14,834 bases of DNA from DATKGX01 sp035510555 (GTDB lineage Bacteria; Patescibacteriota; Microgenomatia; Levybacterales; UBA12049): assembly GCA_035510555.1 (NCBI GenBank), contig DATKGX010000002.1, positions 1 through 14,834 on the forward strand. Direction: 5' to 3'. This document shows positions 1 through 7,868 of the stretch, one piece after another. The translations under genes and the position numbers were made by a program. Within the stretch, counting starts at the first letter, position 1. Every line of letters starts with the position of its first letter. The notes beneath the pieces were generated by a model, which worked only from the letters and a program-made list of their open reading frames with translations, searched no databases and was not told the DNA's origin.

Positions 1-539
1 CTTCTTTTACCAATTGCCAAGAAAAGCGAAATCGAGATGGTCGTTAACAAAAGCCAAACCGAAATATGAAATCCACTGGCAAATTCTCCCGCATAAACCC
101 GCAAAATATACCCGGCGGCAATTATGAGAATATCGACAACCGCCACACTTTTTAAAAATGAGGAATATAAAAATTGCATCCCAAGATAAACTAAGACCAG
201 CAGGAAAAACGCGGGAGTAATAAGCGTTGCGGCGGAAAGAGAGATTCCCAGTAAAAACGCCGCAATGATTGTGGCCAGAAGAATTGGGATATCACCGTGG
301 GCGATCGGTCTAAACCTTTTAAACGGATGCAGTCTGTCTTTTTTAACGTCAAAAATGTCGTTGATAATGTAAGTGGCTGACGCTAACCCGCAGAAGACAA
401 AAAAACCTAAAATTACTTTAGATAAAACAGGCGGATCAAACAGTTCTCCTGTAAAAGTTATCGCGGCGAAAATGGCCAAGTTTTTAATCCATTGTCTTGG
501 CCTTAAGAGCCTGAGTATGTTATATGCTAGTTTTATCAT
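1..539 (-). CDS. UbiA-family prenyltransferase, decaprenyl-phosphate phosphoribosyltransferase-like (3' part cut by window edge)
   Basis: Only the first 179 codons are in the window; the family is usually about 290-300 aa. I translated it from the ATG at 539 down to position 3. Visible features are RPRQWIKN near residue 13, the UbiA Asp-rich motif NDIFDVKKDRLHPFKRFRPIA at about 60-80, and SLFLAIGKR at the cut end. The last two together are characteristic of the decaprenyl-phosphate phosphoribosyltransferase (DPPR synthase) branch, which transfers 5-phosphoribose from PRPP to polyprenyl phosphate on the cytoplasmic face of the membrane. Hydrophobic segments at about 43-58, 85-105 and 108-127 fit a multi-pass membrane protein. 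The start overlaps the end of the WecA-like gene by 20 bp, so the two are very likely co-transcribed. In actinobacteria the product feeds arabinan synthesis; here the final sugar is unknown. The family call is firm and the substrate is inferred from the motifs. Confidence 0.85.
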   Translation of the reverse strand, partial: MIKLAYNILRLLRPRQWIKNLAIFAAITFTGELFDPPVLSKVILGFFVFCGLASATYIINDIFDVKKDRLHPFKRFRPIAHGDIPILLATIIAAFLLGISLSAATLITPAFFLLVLVYLGMQFLYSSFLKSVAVVDILIIAAGYILRVYAGEFASGFHISVWLLLTTISISLFLAIGKR

Positions 540-1596
540 CGGCGCGTCTTAACAAAAATTGTAAAAAAAGTATAGCACCTCCGGCTAAAATTACCAGCAT
601 GATAATTGCAAATAATTTCCCTTTGCTGGACAAAACCAGGGAAAGTGCCCCTAGTATTGCAGAAATAGTCCAATAAAACAACGCAATCCGTCTTTGCCCA
701 AACCCTAAGCTTAATAGCAAATGATGGAGGTGTTTTTTATCGTGCCAAAATGGAGATTTTCCCGATAGAATTCTTCTGGCGATGGTAACTAAACCATCGG
801 TCATCGGCACTCCCATCACCAAAATTGCCGTAGCCAGTTTTGCGCCGGAAAGAATTGAAGCCACAGCCAATATTAGATAAATGGCGGTGGCTCCATAACC
901 GGGGAAAATTTTTGCCGGATAAAAATTAAAAACCAAAAAGCCCAAAGATGAACCGGCGACAATAAATGATAATGTCGCTGCTGTAGCGCTAGTCTGATCT
1001 AAGTGAGAAAAACGAAGACTTAAAACGCCGATTACAATTGCCGAGATTGCCACAATTCCCGGCATTTGGCCGTCAACGCCTTTGCTCCAATTCAACATGT
1101 TCATTACCCAAACAATCCAAAGGATAGCAATCAAATCACCTAAGAAGCTAATCACAGTTCCAGCCAGAAAAGGAATCTGTAAATGGCTGAAGTTCAAAAT
1201 TCCTCCTAAGGGATTGGTAATAAACGGAATGTTGGCGCCCATAAAAACCACAAAGACAGCGCATAAGATGTTAATCGCAAATCTTAAATAAGGAGAAAGA
1301 TCATATTTGTCATCGATAACGCCAATTACAAGCGAAAAGAAAGCTGCAATTAGCGTTGCGACAATCACTTTTGCCATTGGTAAAAAAAAGATACTTGCCG
1401 CAAGTACGCCAATAAATAGTGGAATTCCACCACCTCTGGGAATTGGTTTTTTGTGAATTATGGCGGGATGCTGATGTTTTTTAGGATCATCAACGATGTT
1501 CAGTTTCTTAAGGACAACAAGACTTAAAGGCGTAGCGATAAGTGTTACCAGAAAAGAAAATAGCAAAGGGAAAATTGTAATATTTAAATTAGGCAT
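520..1596 (-). CDS. WecA/MraY-family polyprenyl-phosphate sugar-1-phosphate transferase with altered FxGD motif
   Basis: A 358-aa multi-pass membrane protein of the glycosyltransferase-4 (MraY/WecA/TagO) family. These enzymes transfer a sugar-1-phosphate from a UDP-sugar to undecaprenyl phosphate. Visible motifs are HKKPIPRGGG at 48-57, the Asp pair in GVIDDKYDLSP (D95, D96), NWSKGVDGQMPG with D175 at 169-180, and the His-rich cytoplasmic loop FWHDKKHLHHLLL at about 283-295. The segment aligning with the family's F-x-G-D-S-G-S motif reads FPGYGAT (231-237), so a normally conserved Asp is Tyr234. The other motifs are intact, so this may be a lineage-specific subfamily rather than a dead enzyme. 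The gene directly abuts the 117-aa membrane protein gene upstream and overlaps the UbiA gene downstream. It is more likely to start a surface glycan than to be the peptidoglycan MraY, judging by its neighbours. The exact sugar cannot be read from the sequence. Confidence 0.85.
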   Translation of the reverse strand: MPNLNITIFPLLFSFLVTLIATPLSLVVLKKLNIVDDPKKHQHPAIIHKKPIPRGGGIPLFIGVLAASIFFLPMAKVIVATLIAAFFSLVIGVIDDKYDLSPYLRFAINILCAVFVVFMGANIPFITNPLGGILNFSHLQIPFLAGTVISFLGDLIAILWIVWVMNMLNWSKGVDGQMPGIVAISAIVIGVLSLRFSHLDQTSATAATLSFIVAGSSLGFLVFNFYPAKIFPGYGATAIYLILAVASILSGAKLATAILVMGVPMTDGLVTIARRILSGKSPFWHDKKHLHHLLLSLGFGQRRIALFYWTISAILGALSLVLSSKGKLFAIIMLVILAGGAILFLQFLLRRADDKTSI

Positions 1597-1950
1597 TTAG
1601 GTTATTTGCATTATAATCTTAATTACAAAGAGAAAATTCATAAATGCTAAAATTAGCGTGACAGCGGCCACAATTCTGGCAATTAAGGGGCTTTTGCTGT
1701 AAACGATTGAAGTGAAAATAATATTGAAAAGAAAAACAAAACCGAAAATAATTGTCGGGATAAAAATTCCCAAAGTTGAGGTAAGCCGGTCGTTTCCCCA
1801 TGGAAGTTGATTAAAAATTGGAATAAACGGAGGAAGACTTAAGTAATTAACTAAGATATACAAAACGGTAACAAGCATTAATAAAAAGCTGATAAAAAAC
1901 CCGCGTAGTGCTAACTTATCGGAAACGATATTATTAATAAAGTTTTTCAT
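1597..1950 (-). CDS. Small integral membrane protein, unrecognised
   Basis: 117 aa with a short basic start and three clear hydrophobic segments (about 15-35, 60-82 and 88-113). Between the first and second segments is a polar, Pro-rich loop (PPFIPIFNQLPWG, about 40-52) that probably faces the outside. I do not recognise a family. The start overlaps the end of the GT-C gene by 17 bp and the stop is immediately followed by the WecA-like ATG, so it belongs to the same transcript. The position suggests a partner or accessory of one of the glycosyltransferases, but that is inference from context only. The ATG at 1950 is the only Met near the N-terminus. Confidence 0.75.
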   Translation of the reverse strand: MKNFINNIVSDKLALRGFFISFLLMLVTVLYILVNYLSLPPFIPIFNQLPWGNDRLTSTLGIFIPTIIFGFVFLFNIIFTSIVYSKSPLIARIVAAVTLILAFMNFLFVIKIIMQIT

Positions 1951-3424
1951 AAATATCTACTCCCTCAATATTTATCTTGCGGTCATATCCGGCAAGAGAA
2001 AAAGGATAGGCAGCAACATTTGGCATCACTATGATAAATTTAGGCTTATTAATTTCTAGTCCGGTTTTAGTATTGCTTAACCCATCTTTATAACTGGTAA
2101 TATGATACGCGGCCGCATATTTTCCCGGAGGAAGCTTATTGGTCATTTTATAAACTTGGGCATTATTCCCCCAAAGAAATAGGTTATCGGAAGTTTTGGC
2201 ATAGAGATTAATAAAGTTAGCGATTTCATAATCGCGTGGGGTACTCCCGTCAAAGAATCCTTCATACGCCATAACACTCTTTTGTCCTAGCATAAAAGCA
2301 GCAAAATTTTGATAGTAGAAAATAGTTTTGGTATAAAAATTAAAGCTCAAAAGAACGGCAATAAAAGTGGAAAGCATTAAAACGCCCGCCAGTTTCGAGA
2401 AGTTTCTATTCAAGATAAAAAGTCCTATGGTTAGGCAAAGAGCGGGGAGTAGAACTAAAACATAATGCGTATAAGGCCTTTGCGAAAAGTAAGCGTTAAA
2501 AACTGAAAATCCCAGCCATAGGGAAATAAAGGCAAAAGAAAGCCCGTAAGCTTTTCTTTTCCAGAAGATAAATAAAGAGAAACTGCCTAAAAGTAGTAAT
2601 TTAAAAATCAGAAAACCTTGAGGAATAATCAATTTATTACCGGAGCCGACATAGCCAACGTTGGAGAATAAAGTGGCGGTTAAAAATTCTTTAAACGCAT
2701 GAGTAAAGATAAAGTAAATGGCTGTTAATATGATGGGCATCAATAACCCGATTATAAATGGGGCTAGATTTTTAATTTCTGTTACCAGATTCTCAATCTT
2801 AAAAATATCAAGGATTTTTTTGGAATAATTGGCAAAGAATAAAAAGCCGGCAAAAGCGGCAAAATCAAAAACAGCCACAATTTTAAACAGAAAAGACAGC
2901 CCTAAAACCAGACCGGCAGAAATCAAGATTATAGATTTATGATTTCTGATTTCAGAATTGGTATCCAAAGATTTCAGAATTAAATAACCGGCGGAAATAT
3001 TCAATAATAACATGAAGTTTTCCGCGTTGGCGATATTACCTTCAATTAGGGGAAGACCGAAAAGAATGGCGAATATAAGCGTTGCAATGTAACTTGCTTT
3101 AGCATTCTCAAGCAATCTTTTGCAAAGATAGAAAAATACGATAACCGATAACAGCCCGAAAATTAAAGACAACAGTCTTATCATAAATTGATCCGAATCA
3201 ACAAAACTGTAAAGAAGGTAGAGAAGCGGCGGTTTGTTGTCAAAAATGTCGCGGTACAAAAGCCTACCTGCTCTGATTGCAATTCCCAATGTTTGATAAA
3301 TTCCCTCGTCGCCGTACCAGTCAGGTTCAAATAATGACGGGAATCTTAATAAAAAGAAGACTAAAGAAGCCACAATTAAAAACCATATTTCTCGGCTCCT
3401 TTCCAATTTTGCCAAAATCTTCAT
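1934..3424 (-). CDS. GT-C glycosyltransferase, ArnT/PMT (GT39/GT83)-like membrane protein
   Basis: 496 aa with about a dozen hydrophobic segments, typical of GT-C enzymes that use polyprenyl-phosphate-linked sugars on the outer face of the membrane. The first extracytoplasmic loop carries WYGDEGIYQ (D39, E40), matching the catalytic acidic pair of this superfamily, followed by YRDIFDNKPPLLY at 57-69, the usual NKPP motif. The last 120 residues form a less hydrophobic C-terminal domain. The gene starts 1 nt after the GT2 stop and its end overlaps the next gene by 17 bp. It is a natural consumer of a polyprenyl-phosphate sugar such as the UbiA branch could supply. Acceptor (glycan, lipid or protein) is unknown. 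Confidence 0.85.
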   Translation of the reverse strand: MKILAKLERSREIWFLIVASLVFFLLRFPSLFEPDWYGDEGIYQTLGIAIRAGRLLYRDIFDNKPPLLYLLYSFVDSDQFMIRLLSLIFGLLSVIVFFYLCKRLLENAKASYIATLIFAILFGLPLIEGNIANAENFMLLLNISAGYLILKSLDTNSEIRNHKSIILISAGLVLGLSFLFKIVAVFDFAAFAGFLFFANYSKKILDIFKIENLVTEIKNLAPFIIGLLMPIILTAIYFIFTHAFKEFLTATLFSNVGYVGSGNKLIIPQGFLIFKLLLLGSFSLFIFWKRKAYGLSFAFISLWLGFSVFNAYFSQRPYTHYVLVLLPALCLTIGLFILNRNFSKLAGVLMLSTFIAVLLSFNFYTKTIFYYQNFAAFMLGQKSVMAYEGFFDGSTPRDYEIANFINLYAKTSDNLFLWGNNAQVYKMTNKLPPGKYAAAYHITSYKDGLSNTKTGLEINKPKFIIVMPNVAAYPFSLAGYDRKINIEGVDIYEKLY

Positions 3425-3425
3425 A

Positions 3426-4922
3426 TTAAAGTTTTTCGGTCACTTTATATTCTAACCTTTTACCAAGCATTAGTTGAGTATGTGAAATTAAAGCCGGTAG
3501 CGCAGAAAGGAAAAACCCTACCAGTGGAAGGAGCAGAAACTCTAAAGGAAACAACAGTTGTCGGGCTTTTGAGTGTTTCGTAGTATGTTTTGGCCTTTGT
3601 CGATAGTCGATAATAAACATCATTGCAGTTGCAACTAGGCAAAGGGTTAAAATAAATCCCGCCAGTTTTGGTAAATTATAGCCAAGTGTAGTTCTGGAAA
3701 AGACCGGATTAACAAAGGGCATAATATTGGCAGCTATAGTGATTATGAACCAGTTAACCGGCCAGAGGAAGTGGTCAAGCAAAACATTAAAAAGCATCAT
3801 GGTTTTTCTGACAAATGGAACTCCGGGGACCGTAAACCACCACTTTATAAATAGTGCGTCATCGGATGCGCCCCAACTCCAACGTCTTTCCTGTTGGTAT
3901 TTATTCTTTAAGGATTTTATATAAGAAGAAGAAAGGGGAGCGTCCATAGATGTTTTTAGAAATATCGGTTCCATGTAAATTTGTCCTTGTTTTCTGAAAA
4001 AGGCTTTAAAGAAAATCCGGTAATCTTCCGGAATAACATCGGTATCCCAATAGCCAATTTCATGCAAGAGTTTAAATGATAAAGAATAGGTTGAGTTGGA
4101 GACTAGTCTATCTTTTTGTACCAAAAGGCCTGTTCGCCAAAGGCTGCCAAAAAAGGAAATTATGCGAATTGCCGCCGGGACGTTCCAGAAATTGTTGTAA
4201 TTAACATTGGCGGATTGCCAGAATTTAGCATATTTATTAGCGTCTTTTAGAAAACTGGCAGCCAGGTAAGCAAAATATTGGGGGTCGAAGATAGAGTCGG
4301 CATCAACGGAAGAAATAGTCGCATAATCCATGTCAACAATACCTGTTTTAATCAACTGTTTGTAGGCCAATTTACCTCCAAAAGCCTCATTTGAAGATTT
4401 ACCTTTCACTTCGCCTTCAATATCCGGATGGAAACTAGCAAACATTGCCCCGAATTTTTTACTAAACTCCGCGATTAATTTTTCCGCCCGCTCATTTGCT
4501 TCTGTTTCTCTTTTTTCCATGGCCAAAACGACGTAGATTTTTTTACTGGGGAAAGTTTGATTGCTTAAACTTTCCAGTGTTTTCCTTAATTTTTCCAGAT
4601 TTTCCTTATAGTTAGGAATAATAACAACATGGGACATCTTTTCAAAATTTTCAAGCGGTTTGGCTAACTTCAGCCAATCCTGTTTTTCCGCTTCTTTAAT
4701 TTTTCTGGAAGCAATAAAGGCGGTAATTGCTAAGGAAAAAGATTTATAAAACCAATAAACATCAAAAAATAAGATGAAATAAGCAACCGCCAGAGGGATT
4801 AAGAAGGATCCCCAGACAGGAAACAAAATCAAAAACCAGGAAACAAAACCTGGCAATATCTCAAGTGTTCGCCTGGTTTTTATTGGATAGCGGGTGAAAA
4901 CGGTATTAAAAAAACTTGTCAT
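3426..4922 (-). CDS. Membrane-bound family-2 glycosyltransferase
   Basis: 498 aa. Two N-terminal hydrophobic segments (about 25-57 and 60-71) precede a cytoplasmic GT-A domain, followed by three or four C-terminal membrane segments (about 365-490). Catalytic signatures are in order: HVVIIPNYKE at 98-107 (nucleotide-binding start), the DxD-type SVDADS with D207 and D209, the acidic pair PED at 298-300, and QERRW at 344-348 matching QxxRW. This layout resembles processive GT2 enzymes (cellulose or hyaluronan synthase type), but the linear product cannot be inferred. The start codon overlaps the TatD stop as ATGA (4919-4922), a classic translational-coupling junction. Downstream, the GT-C gene starts after 1 nt. 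Confidence 0.9.
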   Translation of the reverse strand: MTSFFNTVFTRYPIKTRRTLEILPGFVSWFLILFPVWGSFLIPLAVAYFILFFDVYWFYKSFSLAITAFIASRKIKEAEKQDWLKLAKPLENFEKMSHVVIIPNYKENLEKLRKTLESLSNQTFPSKKIYVVLAMEKRETEANERAEKLIAEFSKKFGAMFASFHPDIEGEVKGKSSNEAFGGKLAYKQLIKTGIVDMDYATISSVDADSIFDPQYFAYLAASFLKDANKYAKFWQSANVNYNNFWNVPAAIRIISFFGSLWRTGLLVQKDRLVSNSTYSLSFKLLHEIGYWDTDVIPEDYRIFFKAFFRKQGQIYMEPIFLKTSMDAPLSSSYIKSLKNKYQQERRWSWGASDDALFIKWWFTVPGVPFVRKTMMLFNVLLDHFLWPVNWFIITIAANIMPFVNPVFSRTTLGYNLPKLAGFILTLCLVATAMMFIIDYRQRPKHTTKHSKARQLLFPLEFLLLPLVGFFLSALPALISHTQLMLGKRLEYKVTEKL

Positions 4923-5713
4923 AATCTAAAAACTCTTTTGGCATTATCGGATGTAGTTTTATTAACTACATCAAAAGAAGTGTTTTTAATTTTTGCTATG
5001 GAATTACCCACAATTATAACATAGCTAGGTTCGTTTCGGCTACCACGGTAGGGAATTGGGGGCAAATATGGAGCATCGGTTTCGGTAATAATCCTTTCCA
5101 GTGGTGTTTTTGCGACCAGATCAGACAAAGCAGTATCTTCTCCCGGAGCTAATCCTTTATAGGTTATATTGCCGTCAAAACCAACATAAAAACCCATCGC
5201 CAAAACCTTTTCTAGATAATCCATATTCCCGGCAAAACAATGAAACATTCCCGGAATTTCCAAAAGTTCACTTTCATAATTTTTAATAATCTCCAGGATG
5301 TCCTTTCCTGCATGCCGTCCATGAATTTGTAGGGGAAGTTTATTGGTAATCGAAATTTCAATTTGTCTTGAAAAAATTTCCCGCTGTAGTTTTGGGTCGG
5401 TAATGCCATTTGATTTATAACTGTAATAATCCATCCCAACTTCGCCAATGCCAACCACTTTTGGCATTTTTGCCAAAGCCTCAATTTGCTTTTCCCAACC
5501 CTTTGTAACTTTATCGGCGTGGTGCGGATGAATTCCAACAATTGCATAAAGATTTTTATATTTTTGCGCCAGCTCGACGGCTTTCTGACTTGACTCAATG
5601 GAAGTGCCGGTATTAATTATAATTTCAACGCCCGCATCAAGCGCCCTTTTTATTGCGGCGTCATAATCTTTGTCAAAGGCCTGAAAATTTAAATGACAAT
5701 GCGCGTCAACCAT
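4919..5713 (-). CDS. tatD: TatD-family metal-dependent hydrolase (DNase-like)
   Basis: 264 aa from the ATG at 5713, the normal length for TatD/YcfH. Every metal ligand expected in the family is visible: HCH (H5, H7), GIGEVGMDYY with E91, H131 in LPLQIHGRHA, H158 in GMFHCFAGN, and D213 in ETDAPYLPP. The fold is a TIM-barrel hydrolase, and characterised members act as 3'-5' DNases or process other phosphate esters. A TTG five codons upstream (5728) would add MYNRF, but it lies inside the -10 region of the probable promoter, so I reject it. It is the first gene of the glycan operon and is probably translated from a leaderless transcript. A DNase-like enzyme there is likely a position effect (in many bacteria tatD sits next to metG) rather than a glycan function. 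Confidence 0.93.
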   Translation of the reverse strand: MVDAHCHLNFQAFDKDYDAAIKRALDAGVEIIINTGTSIESSQKAVELAQKYKNLYAIVGIHPHHADKVTKGWEKQIEALAKMPKVVGIGEVGMDYYSYKSNGITDPKLQREIFSRQIEISITNKLPLQIHGRHAGKDILEIIKNYESELLEIPGMFHCFAGNMDYLEKVLAMGFYVGFDGNITYKGLAPGEDTALSDLVAKTPLERIITETDAPYLPPIPYRGSRNEPSYVIIVGNSIAKIKNTSFDVVNKTTSDNAKRVFRL

Positions 5714-5719
5714 AAACCT

Positions 5720-5725
5720 ATTATA
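5720..5725 (-). promoter_or_regulatory. -10 box for tatD and the glycan operon
   Basis: TATAAT on the minus strand, followed by six bases and then the tatD ATG. A start point about 7 nt downstream of the -10 would fall on or next to the ATG, implying a leaderless mRNA. No convincing -35 hexamer: the position 17 bp upstream reads AAACCT. Confidence 0.6.
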
Positions 5726-5736
5726 CAAGGATTTTG

Positions 5737-5742
5737 TATAAT
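5737..5742 (+). promoter_or_regulatory. -10 box for the DUF2079 gene
   Basis: TATAAT followed by eight bases and the ATG at 5751, again implying a leaderless or near-leaderless mRNA. By symmetry the -35 position also reads AAACCT. The two -10 boxes face opposite ways within 23 bp, so two polymerases could not occupy them together. Confidence 0.6.
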
Positions 5743-5750
5743 AGGTTTAA

Positions 5751-7190
5751 ATGAAACGTGTATTCAGCAAGGAGATTTGGATCGCGCTATTTATCTGCCT
5801 TATTTTTACTGCAGTTTACTTGACACTTTCATTAGTTAGGCATAATCATTTTTTATCTGGTTACGATCTAGCTTTTGTCAACCAGTTCGTTTATGGATAT
5901 TCACATTTTAAAATTCCTATTTCAACGGTTGGTGCATACGCTTTTACGCCTTCTTTTTATGATCACATAGAATTTATCTATGTATTTTTATCCCCTTTCT
6001 ATTGGATATTTTCTGATGCAAGAACTTTAATAATTCTCCAAGCTATTTTTGTAGGAATTTCGGGGATTCCGATATTTTTACTTGCAAGAGGGCATAAGAT
6101 AAATAGTATTTTATCATTTGCTCTTTTAATTTCTTATTTGTCTTTTTACGGGATACAAAATGCAATATGGTATGACGTTCATAGTCTTGTTTTCGCTGCT
6201 GTATTTCTCGCTTTTTTTGTCTATTTTCTCGATGCAGGCAAGAAATGGTTAACAATTTTATTTTTCGTTTTAGCAATTACATGTAAAGAAGATATTGCTT
6301 TTTTAACGACATTAATTTTAACTGCGCACTTCTTTAGAGCAAGAAGAAAACTAGATCTAGCATTGATTTTCATTTCTGTTATATATTTATTTGCGCTATT
6401 TAATATTTTTTATCCTCACTTTACTCCAGGTTATAGATTTGGAGAGAAGGGCGGAGTTCTCGTAAATATTAACCCTAATAATTTTATAAATACAATTCAA
6501 AAAAGAGAAGTAATTGTATATAGTTTGGGTTGGTTTGGATTCCTGCCATTATTATTCCCCGTATATTTAATACCCTTTTTTGGAGATCTTTTTCATTACT
6601 TCGTATTAGGGATAGGTGTCAATACGGCTCAGGATTTTTTCTATCATTACCGAGTTACCCTGGCTATATTTTTAATCTGGCCGACTATTCTTGGAATTGA
6701 AAAATTTAAAAAACTAAATAATAAATACTTAGCTTTTTATATATTATTCTGGGCAGCATTATTTACTTATATTCTTCATACCCCTTTTACTTATCTGACA
6801 AAGCAATGGTTCTGGGTAGAAAGTCCGTCCGTAAAAAATATTAATAAGATGTTATCCTATCTTCCTGCAAATGCGTCTGTTGTTTCACAAAATAACATAA
6901 CGCCTCATATCTCAAACCGAGACAATGACTTCACTTTATTTGCAGATGTTAAAGGTTTTAAAGATAATTCTCCTTGCGGAAAGCCCCAATGCGCATGGTT
7001 TAAGTGGGCTGGAAATCCACAGTATCTCGTGGTCGACACTTCATCGGAATGGAATATTCTTCAGCTCTTAGCCAATAGACCTGATTTTATTAAAGCGTTA
7101 AATAATATGGAAAAAACAGGAACAATAAAGAAGTATAAACAAATTGGAAGTGCCATTATGTATACGGTAGAGAAAAGACCCTTCCCCTAA
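5751..7190 (+). CDS. DUF2079 multi-pass membrane protein (putative GT-C-type)
   Basis: 479 aa. Motifs that I associate with DUF2079: SGYDLAFVNQ at 36-45, DHIEFIYVFLSPFYWIF at 71-87 (family usually H-x-SP), WYDVHS near 140, and the CKEDIAF segment in the middle. About nine membrane segments are followed by a soluble C-terminal domain of roughly 120 residues (from about 360) with Cys residues in the segment PCGKPQCAW. The acidic residues in the first outer loop recall GT-C glycosyltransferases, but activity is not established for the family. The gene is divergent from the glycan operon and shares the palindromic promoter with it. Its membrane half is visibly AT-rich (two sampled 60-base lines hold 16 and 13 G+C), while parts of the C-terminal half are near 40-48%. 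It ends 11 nt before the convergent gene, with no clear terminator. Confidence 0.85.
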   Translation: MKRVFSKEIWIALFICLIFTAVYLTLSLVRHNHFLSGYDLAFVNQFVYGYSHFKIPISTVGAYAFTPSFYDHIEFIYVFLSPFYWIFSDARTLIILQAIFVGISGIPIFLLARGHKINSILSFALLISYLSFYGIQNAIWYDVHSLVFAAVFLAFFVYFLDAGKKWLTILFFVLAITCKEDIAFLTTLILTAHFFRARRKLDLALIFISVIYLFALFNIFYPHFTPGYRFGEKGGVLVNINPNNFINTIQKREVIVYSLGWFGFLPLLFPVYLIPFFGDLFHYFVLGIGVNTAQDFFYHYRVTLAIFLIWPTILGIEKFKKLNNKYLAFYILFWAALFTYILHTPFTYLTKQWFWVESPSVKNINKMLSYLPANASVVSQNNITPHISNRDNDFTLFADVKGFKDNSPCGKPQCAWFKWAGNPQYLVVDTSSEWNILQLLANRPDFIKALNNMEKTGTIKKYKQIGSAIMYTVEKRPFP

Positions 7191-7201
7191 ATGAAGAGAA
7201 A

Positions 7202-7861
7202 TTATTGACCTGAGGATTGCATCGCATTAAGGCAAGCCGTCCTTGCCGGTCCGGCAGGAATTTGGTCGCAAGGAGAAGTTCCAGCTCCTACTCCGGTTGA
7301 AGGTGCAGTTGTTACTGCTGGTTGAAATTGTTTTAAAAGTTCTGACATATCCTGGAATTTAATGTTGGTTGGAACCGTAAATTTGGAATTATCCGGCAAC
7401 CAAGGTGAACATTTCATATCAACTTTCTGATTAACATTAAAACTCTGACTAATAGCTGAATTCTGTGCCATATTTTTGGCGCTGGCAAGATTTATTTTTA
7501 TGCCTGTTGGCATAGCCGCGGACCAGATATACATAAAAGTTCCGTCTGAAACCATATGTCCTGAAGTTTGCTTTCCATCAGCATCTTTTGTTGTAAAATC
7601 TCCGGCAAATTTTTTATCAGAAACAAAAATTGAACCGGTGCCTTTATTGTCAGGATAAGTAATCGCGCAATTAACATTTTTCCCACCGGAAATAAGGCTT
7701 AGGATAGAATCTGAGGTGGGATTAGCAGCAGGCTTTGCGCTTTGTGTATTTACAGATTGAGTTTGAGTAGGAGCTTTAGAAGATTTTAGAAAGAAAACTC
7801 CGCCGACGGCTACGATCAGAAGTAAAATAACAGCAGCGATGATGATTCCAATATTTTTCAT
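7202..7861 (-). CDS. Membrane-anchored extracytoplasmic protein with four cysteines
   Basis: 219 aa from the ATG at 7861. A longer reading from an upstream non-ATG codon (7897) is rejected because it runs through the promoter. Residues 4-24 form a single N-terminal membrane anchor without a lipobox Cys. A Ser/Thr/Gln/Pro-rich linker (about 26-50) leads to a beta-rich domain with KKFAGDFTT and HMVSDGTFMYIWSA, which resembles LolA/LppX-like lipid-carrier folds seen in other Patescibacteria proteins. This is a weak recognition from pattern only. Cysteines at 65, 151, 198 and 210 could form two disulfides, and the tail SPCDQIPAGPARTACLNAM looks like a small capping motif. It has its own promoter just after the metK stop. 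Function unknown. Confidence 0.8.
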   Translation of the reverse strand: MKNIGIIIAAVILLLIVAVGGVFFLKSSKAPTQTQSVNTQSAKPAANPTSDSILSLISGGKNVNCAITYPDNKGTGSIFVSDKKFAGDFTTKDADGKQTSGHMVSDGTFMYIWSAAMPTGIKINLASAKNMAQNSAISQSFNVNQKVDMKCSPWLPDNSKFTVPTNIKFQDMSELLKQFQPAVTTAPSTGVGAGTSPCDQIPAGPARTACLNAMQSSGQ

Positions 7862-7868
7862 TAAAGTG

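Larger units (their letters stand above)
5714..5748. repeat. Perfect inverted repeat between divergent start codons
   Basis: Arms AAACCTATTATACAA (5714-5728) and TTGTATAATAGGTTT (5734-5748) are exact reverse complements, 15 bp each, around a 5-nt centre GGATT. The element fills nearly the whole 37-bp gap between the tatD ATG (5713) and the DUF2079 ATG (5751). Each arm carries TATAAT in the outward direction. It cannot be a terminator because both genes read away from it. It looks like a mirror-symmetric bidirectional promoter, possibly doubling as an operator. Confidence 0.9.

Noticed and set aside
5212..5598. 128-aa minus-strand frame inside tatD
   Set aside because: An out-of-frame shadow of a fully intact TatD gene; its composition shows no domain.
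5714..5728. TTG start at 5728 extending TatD by five residues
   Set aside because: It lies within the palindrome and its -10 box, and the ATG at 5713 puts the HxH motif at the normal distance from the N-terminus.
7219..7263. GC-rich inverted repeats as a terminator between the convergent genes
   Set aside because: They lie inside the coding end of the anchored protein (the PCDQIPAGPARTAC tail) and have only AATTT after them; codon constraint explains the composition.
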